A stretch of DNA of 64,000 bases from Streptomyces sp. PCS3-D2 (GTDB lineage: Bacteria; Actinomycetota; Actinomycetes; Streptomycetales; Streptomycetaceae), in the NCBI RefSeq assembly GCF_000612545.2, contig NZ_CP097800.1, positions 3,035,001 through 3,099,000 on the forward strand, in the 5' to 3' direction. Each line of letters begins with the position of its first letter. The first letter of the stretch is position 1. Of the stretch, positions 45,070 to 55,784 are shown piece after piece. The notes below the pieces were generated by a model that did not search any database, was not told the DNA's origin, and saw nothing but the letters and a program-made list of their open reading frames with translations. Made by a program: the position numbers and the translations under genes.

Positions 45070-46689
45070 TCAGCGCTCGCGTTCGACCCTGCGCTCGTCC
45101 CAGACGGGCTCCTGAGTCTCCCGCACCACACCGTCCGAACCGAAGACCAGGTAGCGGTCAAACGTGCGCGCGAACCAGCGGTCGTGCGTGACGCACAGCA
45201 CCGTCCCCTCGTAGGACTCCAGTCCGTCCTGGAGAGCCTCCGCGGACTCCAGGTCCAGGTTGTCCGTGGGTTCGTCCAGCAGCAGCGCCGTGGTACCCGC
45301 CAGCTCCAGCAGCAGGATCTGGAAGCGCGCCTGCTGACCGCCGGAGAGCCTCTCGAAGGGCTGCTCGGCCTGACGCTCCAGCTCGTAGCGGCGCAGCGCC
45401 CCCATCGCCTGCCCGAGGGGCTTGGCGGCCTCCGTCCACAGGATCTCGACGAGGGTGCGGCCGAACAGCTCCGGGTGGGCGTGGGTCTGCGCGAAATGGC
45501 CGGGAACCACCCGCGCGCCCAGCTTCCAGTTGCCGGTGTGCCGGACGTCCTCGCCCGCCAGCAGCCGCAGGAAGTGCGACTTGCCCGAGCCGTTCGAACC
45601 GAGCACCGCGACCCGCTCCCCGTAGAAGACCTCCAGGGAGAACGGCTTCATCAGCCCGGTGAGCTCAAGGTTCTCCACCGTGAGCGCGCGCACGCCGGTC
45701 CGGCCGCCCTTGAGCCGCATCGTGATGTCCTGCTCGCGCGGCGGCTCCGGCGGCGGACCGGCCTCCTCGAACTTCTGGAAGCGGGTCTGCATCGCCCGGT
45801 AGCGCGAGGCCATGTCGGGGCTGCTCGCGGCCTGGTTGCGCAGTCGCAGCACCAGGGCCTTCAGTCGGGCGTGCTCCTCGTCCCAGCGCCGCTTGAGCTC
45901 CTCGAAGCGGGCGAAGCGCTCCTTGCGTGCCTCGTGGTATGTCCCGAAGCCCGCACCGTGCACCCACACGTCGGAGCCCGTCGGGCTCGCCTCCAGGCTG
46001 ATGATCTTCTCGGCGGCCTGGGTCAGCAGCTCCCGGTCGTGGGAGACGAACAGGACCGTCTTGCGGGTCGCCTTCAGCTGCTCCTCCAGCCACCGCTTGC
46101 CCGGGACGTCGAGGTAGTTGTCCGGCTCGTCGAGCAGCAGCACCTCATCGGGCCCGCGCAGCAGCGCCTCCAGCACGAGCCGCTTCTGCTCACCGCCGGA
46201 GAGCGTGCGCACCTCGCGGAACTGGGCGGAGTCGTACGGGACGGCCAGCGCGGCCGTCGTGCAGACGTCCCAGAGGGTCTCCGCCTCGTAGCCCTGGACG
46301 TCGGCCCAGTCGCTGAGCGCCTGGGCATAGGCCATCTGCGCGGCCTCGTCATCCACCGTCATGATCAGGTGCTCGGCCCGGTCGACGGCCTTCGCCGCCT
46401 CCCGGATCCGCGGCTGGGACACCGAGACCAGCAGGTCACGTACGGTCGTCTCGTCGCGTACGGAGCCCACGAACTGGGACATCACACCAAGGCCGCCGCT
46501 GATCGTGACGCCGCCGCCGTGCGGCTGGAGCTCCCCCGAGATCAGCTTCAGCAGGGTGGTCTTGCCGGCACCGTTCGCCCCGACCAGGGCGACCACCGAC
46601 CCCTCCCCCACGCGGAAGGAGACGTCGGGGAGCAGGACCCGCCCGTCGGGAAGGTAGTACTCCAGGTGGCTGGCTTCGAGATGTCCCAT
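45070..46689 (-). CDS. ABC-F family ATPase
   Basis: 539 residues, two ATPase domains in one chain and no TM segments, so it acts on the ribosome, not as a transporter. Domain 1 has ALVGANGAGKTTLL, LSGGEQKRLV and LLLDEPDNYLD. Domain 2 has AVLGSNGSGKSHFLRLL, LSGGQQARFQ and LLLDEPTDNLD. The linker has a coiled-coil (FARFEELKRRWDEEHARLKALVLRLRNQ). ABC-F proteins either protect ribosomes from antibiotics or rescue stalled ribosomes; the location next to ribosomal genes fits both. The ATG has no Shine-Dalgarno; GACAAT lies seven bases upstream. Confidence 0.93.
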   Translation of the reverse strand: MGHLEASHLEYYLPDGRVLLPDVSFRVGEGSVVALVGANGAGKTTLLKLISGELQPHGGGVTISGGLGVMSQFVGSVRDETTVRDLLVSVSQPRIREAAKAVDRAEHLIMTVDDEAAQMAYAQALSDWADVQGYEAETLWDVCTTAALAVPYDSAQFREVRTLSGGEQKRLVLEALLRGPDEVLLLDEPDNYLDVPGKRWLEEQLKATRKTVLFVSHDRELLTQAAEKIISLEASPTGSDVWVHGAGFGTYHEARKERFARFEELKRRWDEEHARLKALVLRLRNQAASSPDMASRYRAMQTRFQKFEEAGPPPEPPREQDITMRLKGGRTGVRALTVENLELTGLMKPFSLEVFYGERVAVLGSNGSGKSHFLRLLAGEDVRHTGNWKLGARVVPGHFAQTHAHPELFGRTLVEILWTEAAKPLGQAMGALRRYELERQAEQPFERLSGGQQARFQILLLELAGTTALLLDEPTDNLDLESAEALQDGLESYEGTVLCVTHDRWFARTFDRYLVFGSDGVVRETQEPVWDERRVERER

Positions 46690-46696
46690 GCCGGGC

Positions 46697-46702
46697 ATTG
46701 TC
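46697..46702 (-). promoter_or_regulatory. -10-like GACAAT, leaderless ABC-F start
   Basis: GACAAT on the minus strand, seven bases, then ATG. Confidence 0.5.
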
Positions 46703-46741
46703 CAGGTCGGCGCGCCATCCGCCCAAACGATTTCGCGGCGC

Positions 46742-47593
46742 TCAGCAGCAGCCGGCGGCCGGCAGGGTCCTCATGTTGCGGGCCTCCTTGCTGCGGGCTG
46801 CCAGCAGCTCGTCCGCCGGGTAGCCGACCTCCTCCAGGGTCAGCCCGTGCGGCTTGACCACGTGCACCGAGGAGTCCCGTACGGCGGCGGCCAGCACCTT
46901 GCCGGGCCAGTCGGTGGGCCGGTGCCCGTCCCCGACGTGGAGCAGGGCGCCCACCAGGGAGCGGACCATGTTGTGGCAGAAGGCGTCGGCACGGACGGTC
47001 GCGGTGACGATGCCGTCCTCACCGCGCTCCCAGCTCAGCTGCTGGAGCGTGCGGATCGTCGTGGCGCCCTCGCGCTTCTTGCAGTACGCGGCGAAGTCGT
47101 GCTCGCCCAGCAGCGGGGCGGAGGCCTCGTTCATGGCGTCCACGTCCAGGGGCCACTGGTGCCACAGGACGTGGCCGCGGCGCAGCGGGTCGACGCCACC
47201 CTGGTGGTCGCCGACCCGGTAGGCGTAGCGGCGCCAGATGGCCGAGAAGCGCGCGTTGAAGCCCTCGGGGGCCTCGGCGACCTTCCACACCCGCACGTCG
47301 TGCGGCAGCCGGCCGGCGAGGCGGCGCAGCAGCTTGTCGTGGTGTTCGGCCCAGACCTCCTCGGCGAGATCGAACTGCGCGACCTGACCGCGGGCGTGCA
47401 CCCCCGCGTCCGTACGGCCGGCCACGGTCAGCTCAACCGGCTCCCCCAGCCGCATCACGGTCCGCAGGGCGCTCTCCAGCTCTCCCTGGACGGTCCGCAG
47501 CGTGCGCTGCTTCGCCCAGCCGGAGAAGTCCTTGCCGTCGTAGCTCAGGTCCAGCCGTACCCGGACGTGCCCGGGCTCCACCTCGTCACTCAC
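46742..47593 (-). CDS. truA: tRNA pseudouridine synthase TruA
   Basis: Makes pseudouridine at positions 38-40 of tRNA anticodon arms. 283 residues. The catalytic Asp is in [15 protein letters not shown] near residue 62; [27 protein letters not shown] and [16 protein letters not shown] are family motifs. A short C-terminal tail ends in two Cys. GTG start with GAGAGG upstream. Downstream of rplQ after a strong terminator, the usual place for truA. Confidence 0.95.
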   Translation of the reverse strand: MSDEVEPGHVRVRLDLSYDGKDFSGWAKQRTLRTVQGELESALRTVMRLGEPVELTVAGRTDAGVHARGQVAQFDLAEEVWAEHHDKLLRRLAGRLPHDVRVWKVAEAPEGFNARFSAIWRRYAYRVGDHQGGVDPLRRGHVLWHQWPLDVDAMNEASAPLLGEHDFAAYCKKREGATTIRTLQQLSWERGEDGIVTATVRADAFCHNMVRSLVGALLHVGDGHRPTDWPGKVLAAAVRDSSVHVVKPHGLTLEEVGYPADELLAARSKEARNMRTLPAAGCC

Positions 47594-47625
47594 GTGACCG
47601 ATCCTCTCAGAATCACCCAGATGCA

Positions 47626-47660
47626 GAACGGGCCCGCCCCGGAAGGGGGCGGGCCCGTTC
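47626..47660 (-). terminator. Terminator of the alpha-operon (after rplQ)
   Basis: A perfect 15-bp stem (47626-47640 with 47646-47660) with a five-base loop, between rplQ and truA. Confidence 0.88.
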
Positions 47661-47692
47661 AGAGCCGTTCAAGCAAGCGTGATCCCTGAGGA

Positions 47693-48154
47693 TCAGGCCT
47701 CCTTGGTCTCCTCGGCGGGGGTCTCGGCGGCCTCCGCCTCCTTGACCGCGCGCTTGGTGGCGGCCTCGGCCTCACCGGTGGCCTGCTGGGCGACCGTGAG
47801 GGCCTCGACCAGCTCGATCACGGCCATCGGGGCGTTGTCGCCACGACGGTTGCCGATCTTGGTGATGCGCGTGTAACCACCGGGGCGGTTCTCGTAGCGC
47901 GGGGCGATCTCGGTGAACAGCGTGTGCACGATGCTCTTGTCCGTGATCGTCTGCAGCACCAGGCGACGGTTGTGGATGTCGCCCTTCTTGGCCTTGGTGA
48001 CCAGACGCTCGGCGTAGGGACGCAGGCGGCGGGCCTTGGCCTCGGTGGTGGTGATGCGGCCGTGCTCGAAGAGCGCCTTCGCGAGGTTCGCGAGGAGGTG
48101 CTTCTCGTGCGCGGCGGAGCCGCCCAGGCGGGCACCCTTTGCGGGACGCGGCAT
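47693..48154 (-). CDS. rplQ: Ribosomal protein bL17
   Basis: 153 residues. The conserved core is [41 protein letters not shown]-type sequence to [24 protein letters not shown]. It is followed by a Glu/Ala-rich tail of about 35 residues, common in actinobacteria. Located directly after rpoA, the usual end of the alpha operon. ATG with GGAGT upstream. Confidence 0.97.
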   Translation of the reverse strand: MPRPAKGARLGGSAAHEKHLLANLAKALFEHGRITTTEAKARRLRPYAERLVTKAKKGDIHNRRLVLQTITDKSIVHTLFTEIAPRYENRPGGYTRITKIGNRRGDNAPMAVIELVEALTVAQQATGEAEAATKRAVKEAEAAETPAEETKEA

Positions 48155-48259
48155 TGTTACTCCTTCATATCTGCACCGGCCGTGTCAGGTACCGGAGTCA
48201 GTTCCCCCAAGCGGTCGCAAGGGGGTGGGTGCGGGGGGCGAGGCCCCCCGCAGGCTTTC

Positions 48260-49282
48260 TCAGTACTGCTCGGTCTCGACGAAACCGGCGTCCGCGTCGT
48301 CGTCGGCGCCGAAGGCGTCGGCGGCGGCGGTCGGGTCGAATCCGGGCGGGCTGTCCTTCAGGGCCAGGCCCATGCCGGCCAGCTTCGCCTTGACCTCGTC
48401 GATCGACTTCGCACCGAAGTTGCGGATGTCGAGCAGATCGGCCTCGGAGCGGGCGACGAGCTCACCCACGGAGTGGATGCCCTCGCGCTTGAGGCAGTTG
48501 TACGACCGAACGGTGAGCTCCAGCTCCTCGATCGGCAGCGCCAGGTCGGCGGCCAGGGCGGCGTCCGTCGGGGACGGGCCCATGTCGATGCCCTCGGCGT
48601 CGATGTTGAGCTCGCGGGCCAGACCGAACAGCTCGACCAGCGTCTTGCCGGCGGACGCCATGGCGTCGCGCGGACGCATGGCCTGCTTGGTCTCGACGTC
48701 GACGATGAGCTTGTCGAAGTCGGTGCGCTGCTCGACTCGGGTCGCCTCGACCTTGTAGGTGACCTTGAGGACCGGGCTGTAGATGGAGTCGACCGGGATG
48801 CGGCCGATCTCCTGGCCCAGCTGCTTGTTCTGGACGGCGGAGACGTAGCCGCGACCGCGCTCGACGGTCAGCTCCATCTCCAGCTTGCCCTTGCCGTTGA
48901 GCGTGGCGAGGACCAGGTCCGGGTTGTGCACCTCGACACCGGCCGGGGGCGCGATGTCCGCAGCGGTGACCAGGCCGGGACCCTGCTTGCGCAGGTACAT
49001 CACGACCGGCTCGTCGTGCTCCGAGGAGACGACCAGCTGCTTGATGTTGAGGATGATGTCCGTGACGTCTTCCTTGACGCCCGGCACGGTGGTGAACTCG
49101 TGCAGGACGCCGTCCACGCGGATGCTGGTGACAGCGGCACCCGGGATGGAGGACAGGAGGGTACGGCGCAGGGAGTTGCCGAGGGTGTAGCCGAAGCCCG
49201 GCTCCAGCGGCTCGATCACGAACCGCGAACGGTACTCGTCCACGACCTCTTCGGTCAGCGACGGACGCTGAGCGATAAGCAT
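48260..49282 (-). CDS. rpoA: RNA polymerase alpha subunit
   Basis: 340 residues. The N-terminal dimerisation domain includes [30 protein letters not shown]; the C-terminal domain includes [39 protein letters not shown], which binds UP elements and activators. A short acidic tail follows ([17 protein letters not shown]). The ATG is preceded by AAGGAA. About 150 nt separate it from rpsK, where an extra promoter may lie. Confidence 0.98.
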   Translation of the reverse strand: MLIAQRPSLTEEVVDEYRSRFVIEPLEPGFGYTLGNSLRRTLLSSIPGAAVTSIRVDGVLHEFTTVPGVKEDVTDIILNIKQLVVSSEHDEPVVMYLRKQGPGLVTAADIAPPAGVEVHNPDLVLATLNGKGKLEMELTVERGRGYVSAVQNKQLGQEIGRIPVDSIYSPVLKVTYKVEATRVEQRTDFDKLIVDVETKQAMRPRDAMASAGKTLVELFGLARELNIDAEGIDMGPSPTDAALAADLALPIEELELTVRSYNCLKREGIHSVGELVARSEADLLDIRNFGAKSIDEVKAKLAGMGLALKDSPPGFDPTAAADAFGADDDADAGFVETEQY

Positions 49283-49432
49283 GTCTGTGTTCCTTCTTTC
49301 GTGGGCGCCCACTATTTGACGCCCGACGGGAGGCCGTACCGGGGTACGGCTACTGCAAGGGTACGGGCGGTACGTCCCCAGAAGGGGTCGTACCGCCCGG
49401 ACACTCAAGAACGCAACTGTGCGTCCGCTGCG

Positions 49433-49837
49433 TCAGACGCGGCGGCGCTTCGGCGGGCGGCAGCCGTTGTGCGGGGTGGGGGTGACGTCCTGGATCGAGC
49501 CGACCTCGAGGCCGGTGGCCTGGAGGGAGCGGATCGCGGTCTCACGGCCGGAGCCGGGACCCTTGACGAAGACGTCGACCTTGCGCATGCCGTGCTCCTG
49601 CGCGCGGCGGGCGGCCGACTCGGCGGCCATCTGCGCGGCGAAGGGGGTGGACTTGCGCGAGCCCTTGAAGCCGACGTGGCCGGCGGAGGCCCAGGAGATC
49701 ACGTTGCCGGACGGGTCCGTGATCGAAACGATGGTGTTGTTGAACGTGCTCTTGATGTGGGCGTGCCCGTGAGCGACGTTCTTCTTTTCCTTGCGGCGCA
49801 CCTTCTTGGCAGCGCCCTGACGACCCTTGGGGGGCAT
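49433..49837 (-). CDS. rpsK: Ribosomal protein uS11
   Basis: 134 residues, with the family pattern [45 protein letters not shown] and the ending [16 protein letters not shown]. Part of the alpha operon rpmJ-rpsM-rpsK-rpoA-rplQ. The N-terminus is Lys/Arg-rich. ATG start. Confidence 0.98.
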   Translation of the reverse strand: MPPKGRQGAAKKVRRKEKKNVAHGHAHIKSTFNNTIVSITDPSGNVISWASAGHVGFKGSRKSTPFAAQMAAESAARRAQEHGMRKVDVFVKGPGSGRETAIRSLQATGLEVGSIQDVTPTPHNGCRPPKRRRV

Positions 49838-49891
49838 CTCAATCTCCTACGGGAGGTGGTCGGTCCTACAGCGCAAGACCGCTGAACAGGA

Positions 49892-50272
49892 CTACTTCTT
49901 GCCCGGCTTCTTCTTACCGGCGATCGCGCGACGCGGGCCCTTGCGGGTACGCGCGTTCGTGCTGGTGCGCTGACCGTGCACCGGGAGGCCGCGACGGTGG
50001 CGGATGCCCTGGTAGCACTGGATCTCGATCTTGCGGCGGATGTCGCCCTGGATCTCGCGGCGGAGGTCACCCTCGGTACGGAGGTTGGCGTCCACGTACT
50101 CGCGGATCTTGACGAGGTCCTCTTCGGCCAGGTCACGAACGCGGGTGTTCGGGTTCACGCCGGTGGAGGCGAGGATCTCCTTGGACCGGGTGCGCCCGAT
50201 ACCGAAGACGTAGGTGAGTGCGATCTCCACACGCTTTTCGCGCGGGATGTCAACACCGGAAACGCGTGCCAT
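49892..50272 (-). CDS. rpsM: Ribosomal protein uS13
   Basis: 126 residues. Typical motifs are [33 protein letters not shown] and [25 protein letters not shown], the latter reaching the decoding-site tRNAs. The Lys-rich end (GKKKPGKK) is as expected. A 199-nt gap to rpmJ contains no gene. Confidence 0.98.
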   Translation of the reverse strand: MARVSGVDIPREKRVEIALTYVFGIGRTRSKEILASTGVNPNTRVRDLAEEDLVKIREYVDANLRTEGDLRREIQGDIRRKIEIQCYQGIRHRRGLPVHGQRTSTNARTRKGPRRAIAGKKKPGKK

Positions 50273-50471
50273 TCAATGGCTCCTGTGTGTTCGGGGGTCT
50301 TCCACAGAACCGATCCCGACCGCCGACCACCCGGGTGGGTGATGGTACGTCCGGGTCCCCGGCCCCCGCCGGAGGTGCCGCCGGCCCTGTGTGGGGCTGG
50401 GCGGGTCCTGCGTATGTACGTTTTCTTACGTCGCGCGAAGAACTGCGTTAAGGCAGGTCGGTCGGCGTGCG

Positions 50472-50585
50472 TCAGCCCTGGCGCTGCTTGTGGCGCAGGT
50501 TGTCGCAGATGACCATGACCCGGCCGTGACGGCGGATCACCTTGCACTTGTCGCAGATCTTCTTGACGCTCGGCTTGACCTTCAT
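50472..50585 (-). CDS. rpmJ: Ribosomal protein bL36
   Basis: 37 residues, the zinc-binding (C+) form: CDKC, then IC and RH complete the metal site. The first Met of MKVKPSVKK was chosen; the longer open frame upstream is not coding. Small genes like this fall below common length cut-offs. Lies between infA and rpsM as usual. Confidence 0.97.
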   Translation of the reverse strand: MKVKPSVKKICDKCKVIRRHGRVMVICDNLRHKQRQG

Positions 50586-50658
50586 GTGGGTGAGGTTCTC
50601 CGGGTCAGTGCCACCACCCGCACCGGGACGGACGCCCAGGCAGGAGTGAGAGCAAGAT

Positions 50659-50880
50659 CTACTTGTATCGGTAGACGATCCGGCCACGCGTCAGGTCGTA
50701 CGGAGACAGCTCCACGACGACCCGGTCATCGGGCAGGATGCGGATGTAGTGCATACGCATCTTCCCGCTGATGTGCGCGAGGACCTTGTGACCGTTCTGG
50801 AGCTCCACCTTGAACATGGCGTTCGGGAGGGACTCGATCACGGTGCCCTCGATTTCGATGGCACCTTGCTTCTTGGCCAC
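50659..50880 (-). CDS. infA: Translation initiation factor IF-1
   Basis: 73 residues, an OB-fold protein that blocks the ribosomal A site during initiation. Motifs are [36 protein letters not shown] and RGRIVYRYK at the end. The GTG start (AKKQG) has AAAGG upstream; the longer open frame is ignored. Follows map with 138 nt between, where an internal promoter is plausible. Confidence 0.97.
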   Translation of the reverse strand: MAKKQGAIEIEGTVIESLPNAMFKVELQNGHKVLAHISGKMRMHYIRILPDDRVVVELSPYDLTRGRIVYRYK

Positions 50881-51018
50881 GCTTCGCCTTTCGAATCGGC
50901 TACCTTGATCGGCTCCGTGCGCCATGGAGACATGGAAGTGCACGAGAGCCGACGAGTCAGTCTACGTCAGGGCACCCAGAAAGACGAATCCGGAAAGTTT
51001 GCCCCAGAGTCTAGATCA

Positions 51019-51870
51019 TTAACCGAGGGGGTCCGGGGCCGTGCTGACCCCGTACTCCGCCAGCTTCGCCTTGCCGCAGTCCGGGCTGGTCAGGACGATC
51101 GGGCCGGCCTCCGTCAGCGCGACGGAGTGCTCCCAGTGCGAGGACCAGGTGCCGTCCGTGGTGATGACCGTCCAGTCGTCCGAAAGGACCTCCGTCCGGG
51201 CCGTGCCCAGCGAGACCATGGGCTCGATCGCCAGGCAGACGCCCGGGACCAGCTTGATCCCCTTGCCCCGCTTGCGCGAGACGTAGTTCAGCAGGTGGGG
51301 GTCCATGTGCATCTCGGACCCGATGCCGTGGCCGCCGTAGTCCTCGATGATCCCGAACGTGCCGCGGCTGTGCTCACCGGTGGCGGGACGGGGCTGGCGC
51401 TTGATGTACATCTCGATCGCCTTCGAGATGTCCACCAGGCGGTTGCCCAGCTTCATCGCGGCGATGCCGGCCCACATGGACTCCTCGGTCACCCGGGAGA
51501 GCTCCACCAGCTCAGGAGCGTGACCGGTGCCCACGAAGGCCGTGTACGCCGCGTCCCCGTGCCAGCCGTCCACGATCGCACCGGCGTCGATCGAGATGAT
51601 GTCGCCGTCCTTCAGGACGGTCTTGTCGTCGGGGATGCCGTGGACCACGACCTCGTTCACCGAGGTGCAGATCGTCGCGGGGAAACCGCCGTAGCCGAGG
51701 AAGTTCGACTTCGCCCCGGCGTCCGCGATGACCTTGCGGGCCACCATGTCCAGGTCCCGCGTCGTGGCGCCCGGCACGGCCGCCTCGCGGGTCGCAGCAT
51801 GGATCGCGGCGACGACCAGCCCCGCCTCGCGCATCTTCGCGATCTGCTCGGGGGTCTTGATCTGCACCAT
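51019..51870 (-). CDS. map: Methionine aminopeptidase type I
   Basis: 283 residues. The five metal ligands are visible: Asp in SIDAGAIVDGWHGDAAYTF-like sequence and its neighbour, His in YGGHGIGSEMH, Glu in AIEPMV, and Glu in WSSHWEHSVAL. It removes N-terminal Met. The ATG chosen starts MVQIKTPEQIAKMREAG, with GGAAGG upstream. Directly after adk, a typical secY-adk-map order. Confidence 0.97.
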   Translation of the reverse strand: MVQIKTPEQIAKMREAGLVVAAIHAATREAAVPGATTRDLDMVARKVIADAGAKSNFLGYGGFPATICTSVNEVVVHGIPDDKTVLKDGDIISIDAGAIVDGWHGDAAYTAFVGTGHAPELVELSRVTEESMWAGIAAMKLGNRLVDISKAIEMYIKRQPRPATGEHSRGTFGIIEDYGGHGIGSEMHMDPHLLNYVSRKRGKGIKLVPGVCLAIEPMVSLGTARTEVLSDDWTVITTDGTWSSHWEHSVALTEAGPIVLTSPDCGKAKLAEYGVSTAPDPLG

Positions 51871-51962
51871 AGGGGCGTGCCTTCCAGCTTCGAAACGGGT
51901 CTTCTCAACAGTACGGCCGCGATGCCCTGGGGACACCGCGGCCGTACCTGTACTGCGGAGGA

Positions 51963-52610
51963 CTACTTCTGCAGGGCGTCCATGGCGCGCTTCGTGACGT
52001 CCGCGACCTCGCCGAGGGCCGGGATGGTCACCAGCAGGCCCTGGGCCTTGTAGTAGTCGATGATCGGCTCGGTCTGCGTGTGGTAGACCTCCAGCCGGTT
52101 GCGCACCGTGGCCTCGGAGTCGTCACCGCGCTGGTAGAGCTCGCCACCGCAGTGGTCGCAGACGCCCTCGGTCTTCGGGGCGGCGTACACGACGTGGAAG
52201 ACGTGCGCGGACTCGTTGCGGCAGACGCGGCGGCCGGCGATGCGCTTGACGACCTCGTCCTCCTCGACCTCCAGGTCGAGGACGGCGTCGAGCTTCATGC
52301 CCGAGTCCTGGAGCATCACGTCGAGCGCCTCGGCCTGGGAGACGTTGCGCGGGAAGCCGTCGAGCAGGAAGCCGCCGGCGGCGTCGGGCTGCTCCATCCG
52401 GTCCTTGGCCATACCGATGGTGATCTCGTCCGGGACGAGGTCGCCGGCGTCCATGAACGCCTTGGCGCGCAGGCCCAGCTCGGTGCCCTGGCTGATGTTG
52501 GCCCGGAACAGGTCGCCCGTGGAGATGTGCGGGATCGACAGGTTCTTGGCAAGGAACGCGGCCTGCGTTCCCTTGCCCGCACCGGGCGGTCCGACGAGGA
52601 CGATTCGCAT
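51963..52610 (-). CDS. adk: Adenylate kinase
   Basis: 215 residues, 2 ADP to ATP plus AMP. P-loop [20 protein letters not shown]-binding region [11 protein letters not shown] and [13 protein letters not shown]. The LID carries Cys residues (VCRNES, VCDHCGG), the zinc-binding type. The ATG overlaps the secY stop by one base (TGATG), so it is coupled to secY. Confidence 0.97.
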   Translation of the reverse strand: MRIVLVGPPGAGKGTQAAFLAKNLSIPHISTGDLFRANISQGTELGLRAKAFMDAGDLVPDEITIGMAKDRMEQPDAAGGFLLDGFPRNVSQAEALDVMLQDSGMKLDAVLDLEVEEDEVVKRIAGRRVCRNESAHVFHVVYAAPKTEGVCDHCGGELYQRGDDSEATVRNRLEVYHTQTEPIIDYYKAQGLLVTIPALGEVADVTKRAMDALQK

Positions 52611-53923
52611 CAGCGGAGGAACCCTTCGTAGTTACGCTGCTGGAGCTGGCTCTCGATCTGCTTCACGGTTTCCAGACCCACACCCACGATGATGAGGATG
52701 CTCGTCCCGCCGAACGGGAAGTTCTGGTTCGCTCCGAAGCCGGCCAACGCCATCGTCGGCACAAGAGCGATGAGACCCAGGTACAGCGACCCCGGCCAGG
52801 TGATCCGGTTGAGCACGTAGCTCAGGTACTCGGCGGTGGGTCGACCGGCGCGGATACCCGGGATGAACCCACCATACTTCTTCATGTTGTCTGCAACTTC
52901 CTCGGGGTTGAACGAGATCGCCACGTAGAAGAACGCGAAGAAGACGATCAGGAGGAAGTACACCGCGATGTAGTACGGGTGGTCGCCCTTGACGAAGTGC
53001 TTCTGGATCCAGGTGGCCCAGCCCGCGGTGGACCCGCTGAACTGCACGACCAGCGCCGGGATGTAGAGCAGCGACGAGGCGAAGATGACGGGGATGATGC
53101 CCGCCTGGTTCACCTTGAGCGGGATGTAGGTGGAGGTGCCGCCGTACGCGCGGCGGCCGATCATGCGCTTCGCGTACTGGACCGGGATCCGGCGCTGCGC
53201 CTGCTCGACGAAGACCACCAGGCCGACCATCGCGAGGCCGACGAGCATGACGACGCCGAACTCGACCCAGCCGTCGGCGATCTTGCCCTGGAGCTTGATC
53301 TGCCACAGGGCGCCGATGAAGCCCGCGGCGATCGAGATGAACATGAGGATCGACATGCCGTTGCCGATGCCGCGGTCGGTGATGAGCTCACCGAGCCACA
53401 TGACGACGCAGGTACCGGCGGTCATGGTGACCACCATCACGACGGTCGTGAAGATCGACCGGTCGGGAACGATCTGGCTGGCGACCTGGCAACCCTGGAA
53501 CAGGGCCCCGGTCCGGGCGGTGGCGACGAGGCCGGTGCCCTGGAGGACCGCCAGCGCGACCGTCAGATAGCGCGTGTACTGAGTGATCTTCGCCGTGCCG
53601 GACTGGCCCTCTTTCTTGAGGGTCTCCAGCTTCGGGATGACCACGGTCAGCAGCTGCAGAATGATGCTCGCCGTGATGTACGGCATGATGCCGAGAGCAA
53701 AGATCGTGATCTGCAGCAGCGCGCCACCGCTGAACATGTTGACGAGGCCGAACAGACCATTGCTGCTTCCGGCCTGTTCCACGCAGATCTGTACGTTCTT
53801 GTAGCTCACGCCGGGGACCGGGATGTGGGACCCGAGCCGGAACAGCACGATGATGCCGAGCGTGAAGAGCAGCTTCTTGCGCAGGTCGGGCGTCTTGAAC
53901 GCCCGGGCGAACGCGGTGAGCAC
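52610..53923 (-). CDS. secY: Preprotein translocase subunit SecY
   Basis: 437 residues, ten TM helices, core of the SecYEG channel. Motifs are [23 protein letters not shown], the plug-containing [31 protein letters not shown], and [20 protein letters not shown] start with GGAGG upstream. The 187-nt gap before it, with a hairpin near rplO, suggests its own promoter for secY-adk-map. Confidence 0.98.
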   Translation of the reverse strand: MLTAFARAFKTPDLRKKLLFTLGIIVLFRLGSHIPVPGVSYKNVQICVEQAGSSNGLFGLVNMFSGGALLQITIFALGIMPYITASIILQLLTVVIPKLETLKKEGQSGTAKITQYTRYLTVALAVLQGTGLVATARTGALFQGCQVASQIVPDRSIFTTVVMVVTMTAGTCVVMWLGELITDRGIGNGMSILMFISIAAGFIGALWQIKLQGKIADGWVEFGVVMLVGLAMVGLVVFVEQAQRRIPVQYAKRMIGRRAYGGTSTYIPLKVNQAGIIPVIFASSLLYIPALVVQFSGSTAGWATWIQKHFVKGDHPYYIAVYFLLIVFFAFFYVAISFNPEEVADNMKKYGGFIPGIRAGRPTAEYLSYVLNRITWPGSLYLGLIALVPTMALAGFGANQNFPFGGTSILIIVGVGLETVKQIESQLQQRNYEGFLR

Positions 53924-54043
53924 GGTGCCTCCTGCGACCCCCGCGCTACTGCGTCAGAGGTGACGGTCTGAGGGATCGACGTATACGACAAAGCAATGGT
54001 GCACGCCACCTTACCGGCGAGTGTGCCCCCCGTGGAACGACCA

Positions 54044-54077
54044 ACCGGGGATGCCCCTTATGTGAGGCATCCCCGGT
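54044..54077 (-). terminator. Hairpin between rplO and secY
   Basis: A perfect 12-bp stem (54044-54055 with 54066-54077) with a ten-base loop, 33 nt after the rplO stop. The T-run lies on the other strand side, so in the transcript direction it may be an attenuator. Confidence 0.65.
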
Positions 54078-54110
54078 CGGGTTTTGAGCTATTCAGCCAC
54101 TGAATCCGTC

Positions 54111-54566
54111 TTAGACGAGCTCGGTGACAGAGCCGCCGGCAGCGGCAATCTTCTCCTTGGCGGAAGCGGAAACGGCGTCAACCGAAACCTGCAGCGCCAC
54201 GGAGAGCTCGCCCTGGCCCAGGACCTTGACGAGGCTGTTCTTGCGAACCGCGCCCTTGGCGACCAGGTCGGCCACCGTGACTTCTCCACCCTCGGGGTAG
54301 AGAGCGCCGAGCTTGTCCAGGTTGACGACCTGGAACTCGGTGCGGAACGGGTTCTTGAAGCCCTTGAGCTTCGGCAGGCGCATGTGGAGGGGCATCTGCC
54401 CACCCTCGAAGCGCTGCGGAACCTGGTAGCGGGCCTTCGTACCCTTGGTACCACGACCAGCCGTCTTACCCTTCGACGCCTCACCACGACCCACACGGGT
54501 CTTCGCGGTCTTGGCGCCGGGGGCGGGACGGAGGTTGTGAGCCTTCAGCGGGCTGTTCTCAGCCAT
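54111..54566 (-). CDS. rplO: Ribosomal protein uL15
   Basis: 151 residues. The N-terminal [35 protein letters not shown] and [22 protein letters not shown] are the conserved rRNA-binding parts. Ends of the spc-type cluster before secY. ATG start; the stop is followed by the hairpin. Confidence 0.97.
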   Translation of the reverse strand: MAENSPLKAHNLRPAPGAKTAKTRVGRGEASKGKTAGRGTKGTKARYQVPQRFEGGQMPLHMRLPKLKGFKNPFRTEFQVVNLDKLGALYPEGGEVTVADLVAKGAVRKNSLVKVLGQGELSVALQVSVDAVSASAKEKIAAAGGSVTELV

Positions 54567-54568
54567 GA

Positions 54569-54751
54569 TTAGTCAACCTCCTCAACCGTCACGAGGTGGC
54601 GGACGGTGTGCACCATTCCGCGGAACTCGGGGCGGTCCTCCTTGACGACGACGTCGTTCAGGCGCTTGAGCCCGAGCGAACGCAGCGTGTCGCGGTGGTT
54701 CTGCTTGCTGCCGATGTACGACTTCGTCTGCGTGATCTTGAGGCGGGCCAT
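54569..54751 (-). CDS. rpmD: Ribosomal protein uL30
   Basis: 60 residues, [18 protein letters not shown] and [14 protein letters not shown] pattern. The ATG overlaps the rpsE stop by one base (TGATG) and the stop lies two bases before rplO. Short gene, easily missed by length filters. Confidence 0.97.
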   Translation of the reverse strand: MARLKITQTKSYIGSKQNHRDTLRSLGLKRLNDVVVKEDRPEFRGMVHTVRHLVTVEEVD

Positions 54752-55353
54752 CAGACACCCGCCCCAGCGCGCGCACGGAGCAGAGCCGCGGGAGCGACGT
54801 CCTCGAGGGGCAGACCACGGCGAGCCGCGATCTCCTCGGGACGCTGCAGGCCCTTGAGGGCCTCCACGGTCGCGTGCACGATGTTGATCGCGTTGTCGGA
54901 GCCGAGGGACTTCGACAGGATGTCGTGAACGCCGGCGCACTCCAGAACGGCGCGCACCGGGCCACCGGCGATAACACCGGTACCGGGGGAAGCAGGCTTC
55001 AGCAGGACAACGCCGGCCGCCTTCTCGCCCTGGATCGGGTGCGGGATGGTGCCCTGGATGCGGGGAACCTTGAAGAAGTTCTTCTTGGCTTCCTCGACGC
55101 CCTTGGCGATGGCCGCGGGAACTTCCTTGGCCTTGCCGTAACCGACACCTACGGTGCCGTCACCGTCACCCACCACGACGAGCGCGGTGAAGCTGAAGCG
55201 ACGACCACCCTTGACAACCTTGGCGACACGGTTGATCGCGACAACGCGCTCAACGTAAGCGGTCTTCTCGGCGGCAGCGCCACCGTCGCGACCCTTCCGG
55301 TCCCGCCGCTCGCCGCCACCGGCACCGCTTCCGCGGCGCTGGGGTCCAGCCAT
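54751..55353 (-). CDS. rpsE: Ribosomal protein uS5
   Basis: 200 residues. The N-terminus is an Arg/Gly-rich extension ([21 protein letters not shown]) before the core [32 protein letters not shown]. The core helps decoding fidelity and mRNA helicase activity. Coupled to rpmD by the one-base overlap. Confidence 0.97.
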   Translation of the reverse strand: MAGPQRRGSGAGGGERRDRKGRDGGAAAEKTAYVERVVAINRVAKVVKGGRRFSFTALVVVGDGDGTVGVGYGKAKEVPAAIAKGVEEAKKNFFKVPRIQGTIPHPIQGEKAAGVVLLKPASPGTGVIAGGPVRAVLECAGVHDILSKSLGSDNAINIVHATVEALKGLQRPEEIAARRGLPLEDVAPAALLRARAGAGV

Positions 55354-55398
55354 TGGATTACCTCTCTCTGTTACGTCCGTGAGTCCCGGAACCGGGGC

Positions 55399-55782
55399 TT
55401 AGAACTTCAGCCCGGCTTCGCGGGCGGCGTCAGCCAGAGCGGCAATGCGCCCGGCGTATCGGTTGCCACCGCGGTCAAAGACGACGGTCTCGACGCCCGC
55501 GGCCTTGGCGCGCTCGGCGACGAGCGCGCCGACAGCCTGGGCCTGAGCGCTCTTGTCGCCTTCGCCACCGCGGATCGAAGCGTCCAGGGTCGACGCCGAC
55601 GCCAGGGTGTGGCCCTGGAGGTCGTCGATGACCTGAGCAACGATGTTGCGGTTGGAACGCGTCACGACGAGGCGCGGACGCTCCGCCGTACCCGAGACGT
55701 TCTTGCGGATGCGGATGTGGCGGCGAGCCTTGGCAGCGCGCTTGTACGCGTCGCCCTTGGCGATCTTCACACCGTATGCCAT
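55399..55782 (-). CDS. rplR: Ribosomal protein uL18
   Basis: 127 residues, binds 5S rRNA with uL5. Motifs are [31 protein letters not shown] and [35 protein letters not shown] start, two bases after the rplF stop. Confidence 0.97.
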   Translation of the reverse strand: MAYGVKIAKGDAYKRAAKARRHIRIRKNVSGTAERPRLVVTRSNRNIVAQVIDDLQGHTLASASTLDASIRGGEGDKSAQAQAVGALVAERAKAAGVETVVFDRGGNRYAGRIAALADAAREAGLKF

Positions 55783-55784
55783 GG

